Below, piece by piece: positions 25,289 through 33,226 of a DNA stretch of 64,000 nt (the first letter of the stretch is position 1; each line of letters starts with the position of its first letter). A program made the translations under genes and the position numbers. The DNA comes from UBA5862 sp002408105. GTDB taxonomy: Bacteria; Pseudomonadota; Gammaproteobacteria; Pseudomonadales; UBA5862. A model generated the notes under the pieces. It had not been told where the DNA came from, did not search any database, and saw only the letters and a list, made by a program, of their open reading frames with translations. Where the stretch lies: contig JAXHVB010000094.1 of assembly GCA_034189125.1 (NCBI GenBank), positions 6,673 through 70,672 of the forward strand. The letters run 5' to 3'.

Positions 25289-27676
25289 ATGCCTCATTTA
25301 TTGCGCTGGATGTTGCTCTTTTTTCTGACCGGCTCGCTCGCCGCTGGCGGCTTGCTGTGGCGCAGCTACGCTGACCTGCCCGACGTCAACCAACTGCGCT
25401 CGGTGGAGTTGGAGACTCCGCTGCAGGTGTTCAGTAAAGACGGCGAGCTGATCGGAGAGTTTGGCGAAAAGCGCCGCCGCCCGGTGCGCTACGCCGAAAT
25501 CCCCTCGGTCTTCATCGACGCGTTCCTCGCTGCCGAGGACGACCGATTTTTCTCCCACCACGGGGTCGACCTGAACGGGCTGGTGCGAGCTGCCTGGCAG
25601 CTGGCCTCAAGCGGTCACATCCAAACCGGGGGCAGCACCATCACCATGCAGGTGGCCAAGAACTTTTTCCTCAGCCACGAACGCACTTTCCAACGAAAAT
25701 TCAAAGAAATTCTTCTCGCCGTAAAAATCGAGCGGGAGCTGACAAAAGAGGAAATACTGGAGCTTTATCTGAACAAGATTTTTCTCGGCAACCGGGCCTA
25801 TGGCATCGCCGCAGCCGCCGAGGTCTACTACGGACAAGACATCCAGGCCCTCGACCTTGCGCAGGTCGCCATGATTGCAGGCTTGCCCAAAGCCCCCTCT
25901 GCGTACAACCCGCTGGTCAACCCAGAACGCGCCAAGATTCGGCGCGACTGGATTCTGCAACGAATGCATTCACTGGGGACGATCGACGAATCCGCCATGC
26001 AGAGCGCGACCGGGGCGCCCATTCTGGCGCAGTACCACGGCGCCCAACCCGCACTGGGGGCCCCTCACATCGCTGAAATGGCTCGCAGTTGGATGGTCGA
26101 ACGCCTCGGCGAAAGGGCCTATACAGGGGGGTTTCGGGTCTACACCACAGTCAGTGGTCGCGCCCAACGTGCCGCTGTCGCTGCCGTATCCAACGGCCTC
26201 ACAGAATACACCGAGCGCCACGGCTACCCGGGACCCGAAGCCCGGGCCACGCAAACGGAACTGGAGAGTCCTGATCAATACCTGGCATTGATTCGAGGGC
26301 GGCTGCCGCGTTACCCAGGCCTGACCCGCGGGCTGGTCACAGAGGTGTCAGGAAAAGAGGCAAAGGTCACCACCGAGGGAGGCGAGCAAGTGACACTGGG
26401 CTGGCCGGACTCGATGGACTGGGCTCGCCCTCAACTGGCCCAGGTCGACACCCTCGGACCCGCCCCGTCTCAGCCCAGCGACGTCGTCTCAAGAGGTGAC
26501 TTCATTCACTTGCGCGCGATGCCCGAAGGCGACTGGCGACTCGCGGCCCGGCCCCAAGTACAGGGGGCACTGGTCGCCCTGAACCCAGGCACAGGTGGTA
26601 TCGAAGCGCTGGTTGGAGGCCTCAACCCCAGTGACCGCTTCAACCGGGCCACACAAGCACAGCGCCAGCCCGGCTCTGCATTCAAGCCGTTCATTTACGC
26701 AGCCGCTCTGGCGAATGGTTACAGCGCAGCCTCCGTCATCAACGACGCGCCCATCGTGTTTCACGACCGCCAGCTCGAACAGAGCTGGCGCCCAGAGAAC
26801 TCAAGCGGCGAGTTTGGCGGCCCCATGCGGTTGCGCGAAGCCCTTTACCGGTCCCGCAACCTGGTGTCCATTCGATTGTTGCAGGCACTGACGCCAGCCA
26901 CCGCCATCGATTACCTGTCAACACTGGGATTCGACGCGGAACGATTCCCGCCCGATCTTTCGCTCGCCCTGGGCAGTGCGACCGTCTCCCCGATGGAGTT
27001 GACGGCGGGTTACGCGATCCTTGCCAACGGCGGATACCGTGTCGAACCGTACTGGATCGACCGGGTTGAGGGGGCGGACGGAGCCGTGATTTATCAAACG
27101 GTTCCAAGGGAAGCCTGCGCTGTTTGCGAGCAAGACCTGTTGCCCACCTTTGACGACACCATCGCGCAGGGCATGCCCGAAACTGCGCCACGGGTCATGG
27201 ACCACCAGACCCGCTACCTCATGGTGAGCATGCTCAAGGATGTGGTTCGCCGCGGCACAGGAATCAACGCGAGGGCGCTGGGGCGGGGTGACATCGCCGG
27301 CAAAACCGGCACCACCAACGACCTCAAGGACGCCTGGTTCGCTGGCTTTACCCCGGAAATGGTCGCGGCAGTATGGGTGGGCTATGACGAGCCGAGAAAG
27401 CTCGGGGCACGTGAATACGGCAGCACCGCAGCGCTACCGATCTGGATTGACTTCATGGAAGTCGCGTTGGCGGGACGGCCCGAGGTAGAAGAGCCCCTTC
27501 CTCCCGGGCTTGTGACTGTGCGAATTGACCCACGGACCGGGCTGCGGGCGAGCCCCGGGCAATCCGATGCGATCTTCGAGCTGTTCCGCCACACCCAACT
27601 GCCCGCGGAAGCACCTTCCGTCACCACCAACTCGGCAACGGGAGGCGATTCGCTGACACCAGACGAACTGTTCTAG
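25289..27676 (+). CDS. mrcA: Penicillin-binding protein 1A (bifunctional)
   Basis: Inner-membrane enzyme that polymerises and cross-links peptidoglycan. 795 residues: membrane anchor near residues 8-28; family-51 glycosyltransferase domain with Ala-Ala-Glu-Asp-Asp-Arg-Phe-Phe and Gly-Gly-Ser-Thr-Ile-Thr-Met-Gln; an OB-like insertion; and a transpeptidase domain with Ser-Ala-Phe-Lys (SxxK), Ser-Arg-Asn (SxN) and Lys-Thr-Gly-Thr. I start at ATG 25289, since upstream TTG 25229 adds 20 residues before the anchor and neither start has a strong ribosome site. Divergence from pilM matches ponA in Pseudomonas. Confidence 0.95.
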   Translation: MPHLLRWMLLFFLTGSLAAGGLLWRSYADLPDVNQLRSVELETPLQVFSKDGELIGEFGEKRRRPVRYAEIPSVFIDAFLAAEDDRFFSHHGVDLNGLVRAAWQLASSGHIQTGGSTITMQVAKNFFLSHERTFQRKFKEILLAVKIERELTKEEILELYLNKIFLGNRAYGIAAAAEVYYGQDIQALDLAQVAMIAGLPKAPSAYNPLVNPERAKIRRDWILQRMHSLGTIDESAMQSATGAPILAQYHGAQPALGAPHIAEMARSWMVERLGERAYTGGFRVYTTVSGRAQRAAVAAVSNGLTEYTERHGYPGPEARATQTELESPDQYLALIRGRLPRYPGLTRGLVTEVSGKEAKVTTEGGEQVTLGWPDSMDWARPQLAQVDTLGPAPSQPSDVVSRGDFIHLRAMPEGDWRLAARPQVQGALVALNPGTGGIEALVGGLNPSDRFNRATQAQRQPGSAFKPFIYAAALANGYSAASVINDAPIVFHDRQLEQSWRPENSSGEFGGPMRLREALYRSRNLVSIRLLQALTPATAIDYLSTLGFDAERFPPDLSLALGSATVSPMELTAGYAILANGGYRVEPYWIDRVEGADGAVIYQTVPREACAVCEQDLLPTFDDTIAQGMPETAPRVMDHQTRYLMVSMLKDVVRRGTGINARALGRGDIAGKTGTTNDLKDAWFAGFTPEMVAAVWVGYDEPRKLGAREYGSTAALPIWIDFMEVALAGRPEVEEPLPPGLVTVRIDPRTGLRASPGQSDAIFELFRHTQLPAEAPSVTTNSATGGDSLTPDELF

Positions 27677-27689
27677 CGGTGGCGGGTGT

Positions 27690-28952
27690 CTAAAGGTCGC
27701 CTAGACTGTCGATGGGGTAGTGGCCGGGCAGGGCGGATTGCGCCACCCCCGACTCCACTGCCGCCTGCGCCACCGCCATCGAGACACGGCCCAGCAACCG
27801 CGGGTCGGTGGGCTTGGGAATGATGTATTCGGGCCCGAATTCAAGTCCGTCCAACTCGTACCCCCTCAGCACCTCGCGCGGCACAGGTTCATGCGCCAAC
27901 TGGCGAATTGCCTCCACTGCGGCCACCTTCATGGCTTCGTTAATTTTCGCAGCACGCACGTCCAATGCACCCCGGAATATGAATGGAAAACACAGGACGT
28001 TGTTGACCTGGTTGGGAAAATCGGACCGGCCCGTCGCCATGATCAGATCAGAGCGGGTGTCGTGCGCCAACCGGGGCGCAATTTCAGGATCCGGATTGGA
28101 GCACGCAAAGACAACCGGGCGTGCAGCCATGCGCTTGAGCACCTGCGCAGGAAACAAGTTGGGCCCGGAAAGCCCCACAAAGACATCGGCCCCTTCACAG
28201 GCATCGCTGAGGGTGCGCTTGTCCGTATCGCGCGCAAACGATGCCTTGTATTGGCTGAGGTCATCACGCTCTGAGTGAATCACCCCTTTGCGGTCCAGCA
28301 TGAAGATGCGCTCGGGGTCCGCACCCAACGAAATGAGCAGACGCATGCAGGCAATCGCCGCTGCTCCTGCGCCCAAGCAGACGATTTGGGCTTCCCCGAG
28401 CCGCTTGCCCTGTAACTCAAGCGCGTTGAGGAGCCCGGCAGCGGTCACGATGGCAGTGCCGTGTTGGTCATCGTGAAACACCGGAATGGAGCACTGTTCG
28501 ATGAGCACACGCTCAATCTCGAAGCACTCTGGCGCCTTGATGTCTTCCAAGTTGATGCCGCCGAAGGTATCGGCGATGCGCACCACCGTGTCGATAAACG
28601 CCTGAGGGCTCTCCGCGTTAACTTCGATGTCGAACACATCGACTCCGGCAAAGCGCTTGAACAACACCCCCTTCCCTTCCATCACTGGTTTACTGGCAAG
28701 CGCACCCAAATCGCCAAGACCCAGAATCGCCGACCCGTTGGAAATCACCGCCACCAAGTTGCCCTTGGCAGTGTACCGATAGGCTGCATCCGGGTCGTTG
28801 GCAATTTCCCGCACTGGCTCGGCGACACCTGGGCTGTAGGCCAGTGCCAGATCCTTGGCTGTCTCAGTGGGCTTGGTGATCTGCATTGCCACCTTTCCTG
28901 GCTTAGGAAGGGCGTGGTAGTCCAAAGCGGCTTGGCGCAACGAGTCTGACAT
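27690..28952 (-). CDS. maeB: Malic enzyme, short MaeB type
   Basis: Oxidatively decarboxylates malate to pyruvate with NAD(P). The 420 residues cover the malic domain (Tyr-Ser-Pro-Gly-Val-Ala-Glu-Pro, Gly-Leu-Gly-Asp-Leu-Gly) and the NAD(P)-binding domain (Val-Cys-Leu-Gly-Ala-Gly-Ala-Ala-Ala). The Asp-Asp-Gln-His-Gly-Thr-Ala metal/substrate motif is also present. It lacks the C-terminal phosphotransacetylase-like domain of full MaeB (about 760 residues). This is a normal short form, as next to ponA in Pseudomonas, not a truncation. Convergent with the PBP1A gene (13-base gap). Its ribosome-binding site lies in a hairpin (see 28963-28997). NAD versus NADP preference is not resolved. Confidence 0.93.
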   Translation of the reverse strand: MSDSLRQAALDYHALPKPGKVAMQITKPTETAKDLALAYSPGVAEPVREIANDPDAAYRYTAKGNLVAVISNGSAILGLGDLGALASKPVMEGKGVLFKRFAGVDVFDIEVNAESPQAFIDTVVRIADTFGGINLEDIKAPECFEIERVLIEQCSIPVFHDDQHGTAIVTAAGLLNALELQGKRLGEAQIVCLGAGAAAIACMRLLISLGADPERIFMLDRKGVIHSERDDLSQYKASFARDTDKRTLSDACEGADVFVGLSGPNLFPAQVLKRMAARPVVFACSNPDPEIAPRLAHDTRSDLIMATGRSDFPNQVNNVLCFPFIFRGALDVRAAKINEAMKVAAVEAIRQLAHEPVPREVLRGYELDGLEFGPEYIIPKPTDPRLLGRVSMAVAQAAVESGVAQSALPGHYPIDSLGDL

Positions 28953-28962
28953 GGCGTGTGGG

Positions 28963-28997
28963 CTCCAACCGGGCTGCTTCTCTTTTCACGGTTGGAG
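28963..28997 (-). promoter_or_regulatory. Hairpin covering the malic-enzyme ribosome-binding site
   Basis: In the message sense CTCCAACCG (plus 28989-28997) pairs perfectly over 9 bp with CGGTTGGAG (plus 28963-28971), with a 17-base purine-rich loop. The GGAG at the 3' edge of the second arm is the only Shine-Dalgarno before the ATG (10-base gap), so the hairpin would block ribosome binding. Regulatory role is inferred. Confidence 0.5.
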
Positions 28998-29298
28998 GCT
29001 AACCCGAACCGACCAGTTGGACAACACACAGACTGAAAAACGCTCGAATAAAGAAAAAACCCAGATCCATCCGACCAGAAACCCACATCGAACAGACCAG
29101 TTAGCGCTCAGGTTGTGCGGAGTTTCGAGGCACCCGGGTCGCAGGGAGGGGTTGGGGCAGCCTTAAGCCACTGAGGTCGGCTTGAAAACCGGTCGGTTGC
29201 TGCACAACGATGGCTTCGGGCCCCACGCATGCGGCCACAGAACCAGCCAAGCCACCGCGCGGACCTAGGACCCCGGGTGGAATGGACGGACAGGGTGA

Positions 29299-29329
29299 CG
29301 GGGCAGAAAGTTACGGAAAGCCTGCCCCG
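29299..29329 (-). terminator. Hairpin after rpmE
   Basis: CGGGGCAG at 29299-29306 pairs exactly (8 bp) with CTGCCCCG at 29322-29329, starting 11 bases after the rpmE stop. No T-run follows. Confidence 0.35.
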
Positions 29330-29339
29330 CAGGTGAGGC

Positions 29340-29552
29340 CTAGGTGCTGGAACGGTTCCCAAAACGGCGGCGGAAACGCTCGACGCGACCGCCCGAGTCC
29401 AGCACCTTCTGCTTACCGGTATAAAATGGGTGGCACTCGGAGCAGACCTCCAGTGTGAGGTCTTTACCGGCCGTGGAGCGGGTCTCGATCACGTTCCCGC
29501 AGCTGCACACCGCTTTGATTGCGGTGTACTGGGGGTGGATATCCGGTTTCAT
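29340..29552 (-). CDS. rpmE: Ribosomal protein L31, zinc-binding type
   Basis: 70-residue protein of the large ribosomal subunit. Four cysteines (residues 16, 18, 37 and 40 in Cys-Ser-Cys-Gly and Cys-Ser-Glu-Cys) form the zinc site, so this is the C+ form used when zinc is plentiful. The His-Pro-x-Tyr and Phe-Tyr-Thr-Gly-Lys-Gln segments are diagnostic. It is divergent from priA, the common gammaproteobacterial arrangement. Confidence 0.97.
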   Translation of the reverse strand: MKPDIHPQYTAIKAVCSCGNVIETRSTAGKDLTLEVCSECHPFYTGKQKVLDSGGRVERFRRRFGNRSST

Positions 29553-29735
29553 GGTGGCTGTACCTCAGTATCTGGCGCGGTGGCTCCCGGGCCGCCCCTC
29601 GATCCGCCCGCGCCGGCGCAAGCAGTGTGTCAAGTAGAATGCACGCCCAGACGCCTGGACCCAGGCAAATGGGCGCGCAATACTACCAAAATCTTGCACA
29701 AACACAATCCTCTGCACCACGATCAAGGCTCCAGG

Positions 29736-31952
29736 TTGTCGCCCCCCACTCCCCTGATTCTCCGCGTTGCGGTCCCGGTCCCCCTGTTCAGCACCTTTGA
29801 CTACCACGCGCCCGATCATTCGGCGACCCTCCCCGAAACACCCGTCGGCTGCCGTGTGCGGGTGCCCTTCCGCCAACGCCACCTGGTGGGGCTCGTGGTC
29901 GCAACACCCGCAGAATCCGAGGTGCCCACAAGCCGATTGCGCAGCGCGCTGGAATGGTTGGATGCTGAGCCGCTGTTGCCGGTGAACCTCATCCGTTTGC
30001 TGCTCTGGTCCGCGGCCTACTACAAGCAGCCACCAGGGGAGTTCCTGGCCTTGTCCCTGCCACCTGCCCTGCGCTCCGGTCATGCGCTGCCAAGCGCGGG
30101 AACGGCCTACCGCTTGACTCCGCCCGGAATCACCGCTGACCTCCAGGCACTTCAGCGTGCACCCGGCCAGCGGGCCTTGCTCCAAGCACTGCGGGCGCGC
30201 CACCCGCAGCCGGTCTCCAGGGCGGAGTTGGCCCCGTTGACACAGTCGCCCGCACCGCTTCGCGCCTTGCTGCGCCGCGGCTGGGCTGAGGGGACAGCCC
30301 TGCCCATCGCCTCGACCTGGGGCAACTTCCAGCCAGCGGCATCGGGGCCGGAGTTGACCACGGAACAGTCAGAAGCGCTCGCGACCTGGAAGCAATATGC
30401 CCCGGCCGGGTTCAGCTGCACGCTCATCGAAGGGGTTACCGGTAGCGGCAAAACCGAGTTGTACCTGCGCATGATTGACCAAACCGTTCAGTCGGGCCAG
30501 CAGGCGCTGGTCCTGTCACCCGAGATCGGGCTTCTGCCCCAATTGCAGCGCCGGCTCCAGACACGGTTCCCCCATGCACCCATCTCGGTGCTGCACTCCG
30601 AGCGTGCGGCTGGCCTGCGCCTGGCGGACTGGAACCGAGCACGCACCGGAAACGCGGCCGTGGTGATCGGGACCCGTTCGGCGGTGCTGACACCTTTGCC
30701 AAGGCTTGGCCTGATCGTCGTCGATGAGGAACAGGACCCGGCCTACAAGCAGCAGGAGGGCACCCTGTACTCGGCGCGCGACCTCGCCGTTCGCCGCGCA
30801 CAAACTGAGGGCTGCCCGGTGGTGCTCGGCACGGCGACCCCGGCAGCCGAAACACTGGCCAATGCCCGCTCGGGCCGCTACATCCACCTCACATTGAGCC
30901 GGCGTGCAGGCGGCGCGAAGCTCCCTGAGGTCCGCTTGATCGACCTCAGGGGTCGCCCGTTGGAAGACGGGTTTTCGCCACCAGTACTCGCCCTGATCGA
31001 AGACCACCTGCAGGCCGAGGGCCAAGTGTTGGTGTTTAACAACCGCCGCGGCTTCGCGCCATCGGTGGTGTGCCACAGCTGCGGGTGGAACGCCGAGTGT
31101 GGCCGCTGTGACCTGCGGTTGGTACTCCATCAGCCGGAGGCCCAGCTTCGCTGTCACCACTGCAACGCGCGCGCTCCCATGCCGATCGTTTGTCCAGCGT
31201 GCAATTCACCGGATCTGGTCACCCAAGGCATTGGCACCCAGCGCTGCGCCAATGCCCTCGAGGCGCGCTTCCCTGAAATCCCGGTGGTCCGCATCGACCA
31301 CGACACGACACGCAAGCGGGGCAGCCGGGAGGCCCAGTACGCACGCATCCACGAAGGTCGGCCCGCGGTGCTCATCGGTACCCAGATGCTGGCCAAAGGC
31401 CACCACTTCCCCGAGGTGACGCTGGTGGTGGTGCTGGACGCGGATCAGGGCTTGCTCAGTGCTGACTTTCGGGGCCTGGAACGCACTGCACAGCTGCTTG
31501 TGCAAGTGATGGGCCGTGCTGGACGCGGGACCAAACCGGGCACCGTCGCAATCCAGACCCACCAGCCAAACCACCCGGTCTGGCAGCACCTGACAAAGGG
31601 TGATTACCGGGGTTGTATGGACGCCGAGTTGGCGCAGCGAAAAGCCAACGGCCTGCCACCGGCCACACACATGGCGCTGATCCGTGCCGACGCCCCCAAG
31701 CAGGGAACGGCGGAGGCATTCCTGCGGGCACTGCACCCCCCTCAACCCAACACCGGGCTCGAGTGGCTCGGCCCCACGCCCGCGCCGGTCGAGCGCCGTG
31801 TCGGCCGATTCCATGCGCAATTGCTGCTGATCAGCCCCGACCGCGGACTGTTGCATCGAACACTGGACCACTGCCTACACCAGCTCCAGTCGCAGCCCCG
31901 GGGCCGGGACCTACACTGGGTCATCGATGTTGACCCCTGCGAACTGTTCTAG
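29736..31952 (+). CDS. priA: Primosomal replication helicase PriA
   Basis: 3'-to-5' helicase that restarts stalled replication forks. 738 residues (E. coli 732): N-terminal DNA-binding domain beginning Leu-Arg-Val-Ala-Val-Pro-Val-Pro-Leu, Walker A Gly-Val-Thr-Gly-Ser-Gly-Lys-Thr, and Walker B Val-Val-Asp-Glu-Glu-Gln-Asp. Eight zinc cysteines lie between Cys-His-Ser-Cys and Cys-Pro-Ala-Cys, and the Val-Met-Gly-Arg-Ala-Gly-Arg helicase motif is present. The usual DEEH box reads DEEQ here. I use TTG 29736 (AAGG seven bases upstream). The open frame continues back across rpmE, which cannot be part of it. Confidence 0.95.
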   Translation: MSPPTPLILRVAVPVPLFSTFDYHAPDHSATLPETPVGCRVRVPFRQRHLVGLVVATPAESEVPTSRLRSALEWLDAEPLLPVNLIRLLLWSAAYYKQPPGEFLALSLPPALRSGHALPSAGTAYRLTPPGITADLQALQRAPGQRALLQALRARHPQPVSRAELAPLTQSPAPLRALLRRGWAEGTALPIASTWGNFQPAASGPELTTEQSEALATWKQYAPAGFSCTLIEGVTGSGKTELYLRMIDQTVQSGQQALVLSPEIGLLPQLQRRLQTRFPHAPISVLHSERAAGLRLADWNRARTGNAAVVIGTRSAVLTPLPRLGLIVVDEEQDPAYKQQEGTLYSARDLAVRRAQTEGCPVVLGTATPAAETLANARSGRYIHLTLSRRAGGAKLPEVRLIDLRGRPLEDGFSPPVLALIEDHLQAEGQVLVFNNRRGFAPSVVCHSCGWNAECGRCDLRLVLHQPEAQLRCHHCNARAPMPIVCPACNSPDLVTQGIGTQRCANALEARFPEIPVVRIDHDTTRKRGSREAQYARIHEGRPAVLIGTQMLAKGHHFPEVTLVVVLDADQGLLSADFRGLERTAQLLVQVMGRAGRGTKPGTVAIQTHQPNHPVWQHLTKGDYRGCMDAELAQRKANGLPPATHMALIRADAPKQGTAEAFLRALHPPQPNTGLEWLGPTPAPVERRVGRFHAQLLLISPDRGLLHRTLDHCLHQLQSQPRGRDLHWVIDVDPCELF

Positions 31953-32145
31953 CGCAGCCCTCCCAATGACTTAGGCAAACACGTCGGCGCCGCGTTTCAG
32001 GCGGCCTCGACCAGTGCTAAACTTGCCGCCTTTCCGACAGGCCTCACGCCGTGAAACCCGCCGGCGTAACCTTGAGTTGCGGGGGCAACCCGGCTCGTCA
32101 CAGCCGACCACGCGCAGCCCCACCCGAAGTCAGGAGAATGTCAGC

Positions 32146-33129
32146 ATGAAACCAGCAGTTAGAGTGGCCGTTACCGGAGCCGCCGGGCAAATCAGTTATG
32201 CGTTGCTGTTTCGCATCGCTTCGGGAGAGATGCTTGGCAAAGACCAGCCCGTCATTTTGCAATTGCTTGAAATCACCCCAGCACTCGAAGCGCTCCAGGG
32301 TGTGGTGATGGAGCTTGAGGACTGCGCCTTTCCGTTGCTGCAAGCCGTGACGATCAGCGACAAACCCGAAGAAGGCTTTGCCGACGCCGACTACGCGCTG
32401 CTCGTCGGTGCGCGCCCACGTGGGCCGGGCATGGAGCGCAAAGACCTGTTGACCGCCAACGCGCAGATTTTTTCCACCCAGGGAAAGGCCATCGACCAGG
32501 TCGCATCCAGAGGCATTCGGGTGCTGGTCGTCGGCAACCCGGCAAACACGAACGCACTGATTGCCCAGCGCAACGCCCCCTCTTTGGACCCGCGCCAGTT
32601 CACTGCCATGACCCGCCTCGACCACAACCGAGCGCTCACCCAGTTGGCACATCAGACCAACAGCGCTGTGACCGACATTCAGCGCATGACAATATGGGGC
32701 AACCACTCGGCCACCCAGTACCCGGACATCGCCCACGCTTTGGTGAAGGGCAAACCGGCACCCGCGCAGGTGTCGGACAACTGGTATCGAGACACCATGA
32801 TCCCAGTGGTACAGCAACGTGGCGCCGCCATCATTCAGGCCCGTGGAGCATCCAGTGCCGCCTCGGCCGCCAACGCGGCCATCTCCCACATGCGCGACTG
32901 GGCATTGGGCACGCCGGGCGACGACTGGGTCAGCATGGGGGTCTATAGTGACGGCAGTTACGGCATCACCGCCGGACTCATCTATTCGTACCCGACGCAG
33001 TGCAAGAACGGTGACTGGGAAATTGTGCAGGACCTGGACATCGCGGAATTCAGCCGCGAGAAAATGCGCGCCACCGAACAAGAACTGATCGAAGAACGCG
33101 ACGCAGTCGCCGACCTCCTGCCCGACTGA
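32146..33129 (+). CDS. mdh: Malate dehydrogenase
   Basis: TCA-cycle enzyme oxidising malate to oxaloacetate with NAD. 327 residues of the cytosolic-type (type 2) MDH family. Marks include Val-Ala-Val-Thr-Gly-Ala-Ala-Gly-Gln-Ile-Ser-Tyr, Leu-Val-Gly-Ala-Arg-Pro-Arg-Gly-Pro-Gly-Met-Glu-Arg, Gly-Asn-Pro-Ala-Asn-Thr-Asn, the catalytic region Thr-Arg-Leu-Asp-His-Asn-Arg and the active-site His in Ile-Trp-Gly-Asn-His-Ser. AGGAGA lies eight bases before the ATG. It sits between priA and argS, where Pseudomonas has no mdh. Confidence 0.97.
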   Translation: MKPAVRVAVTGAAGQISYALLFRIASGEMLGKDQPVILQLLEITPALEALQGVVMELEDCAFPLLQAVTISDKPEEGFADADYALLVGARPRGPGMERKDLLTANAQIFSTQGKAIDQVASRGIRVLVVGNPANTNALIAQRNAPSLDPRQFTAMTRLDHNRALTQLAHQTNSAVTDIQRMTIWGNHSATQYPDIAHALVKGKPAPAQVSDNWYRDTMIPVVQQRGAAIIQARGASSAASAANAAISHMRDWALGTPGDDWVSMGVYSDGSYGITAGLIYSYPTQCKNGDWEIVQDLDIAEFSREKMRATEQELIEERDAVADLLPD

Positions 33130-33144
33130 CCGAGGCCGCACGCC

Positions 33145-33169
33145 GCCTGCGCCCGAAAGCGGCGCAGGC
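33145..33169 (+). terminator. Hairpin after mdh
   Basis: GCCTGCGCC at 33145-33153 pairs exactly (9 bp) with GGCGCAGGC at 33161-33169 around a seven-base loop, 15 bases after the mdh stop. No T-run follows. Confidence 0.42.
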
Positions 33170-33226
33170 CATAGGGGCAGGTCGAGTCAATGCGCGCCGC
33201 CGCCCCACCATGCAACCCCAAAGCCG

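Larger units (their letters stand above)
28953..29339. other. Non-coding stretch between malic enzyme and rpmE
   Basis: 387 bases containing the malic-enzyme leader, an A-rich section, three GACCAG copies and a hairpin after rpmE. The minus frame at 29108-29362 is arginine-rich, overlaps rpmE and is not supported. Confidence 0.5.

Noticed and set aside
27690..28952. Malic enzyme as a truncated MaeB pseudogene
   Set aside because: The 420-residue form without the phosphotransacetylase-like part is a normal short family member, seen beside ponA in Pseudomonas.
29430..29735. N-terminal extension of the priA frame
   Set aside because: It crosses rpmE on the opposite strand; TTG 29736 gives the normal PriA length.
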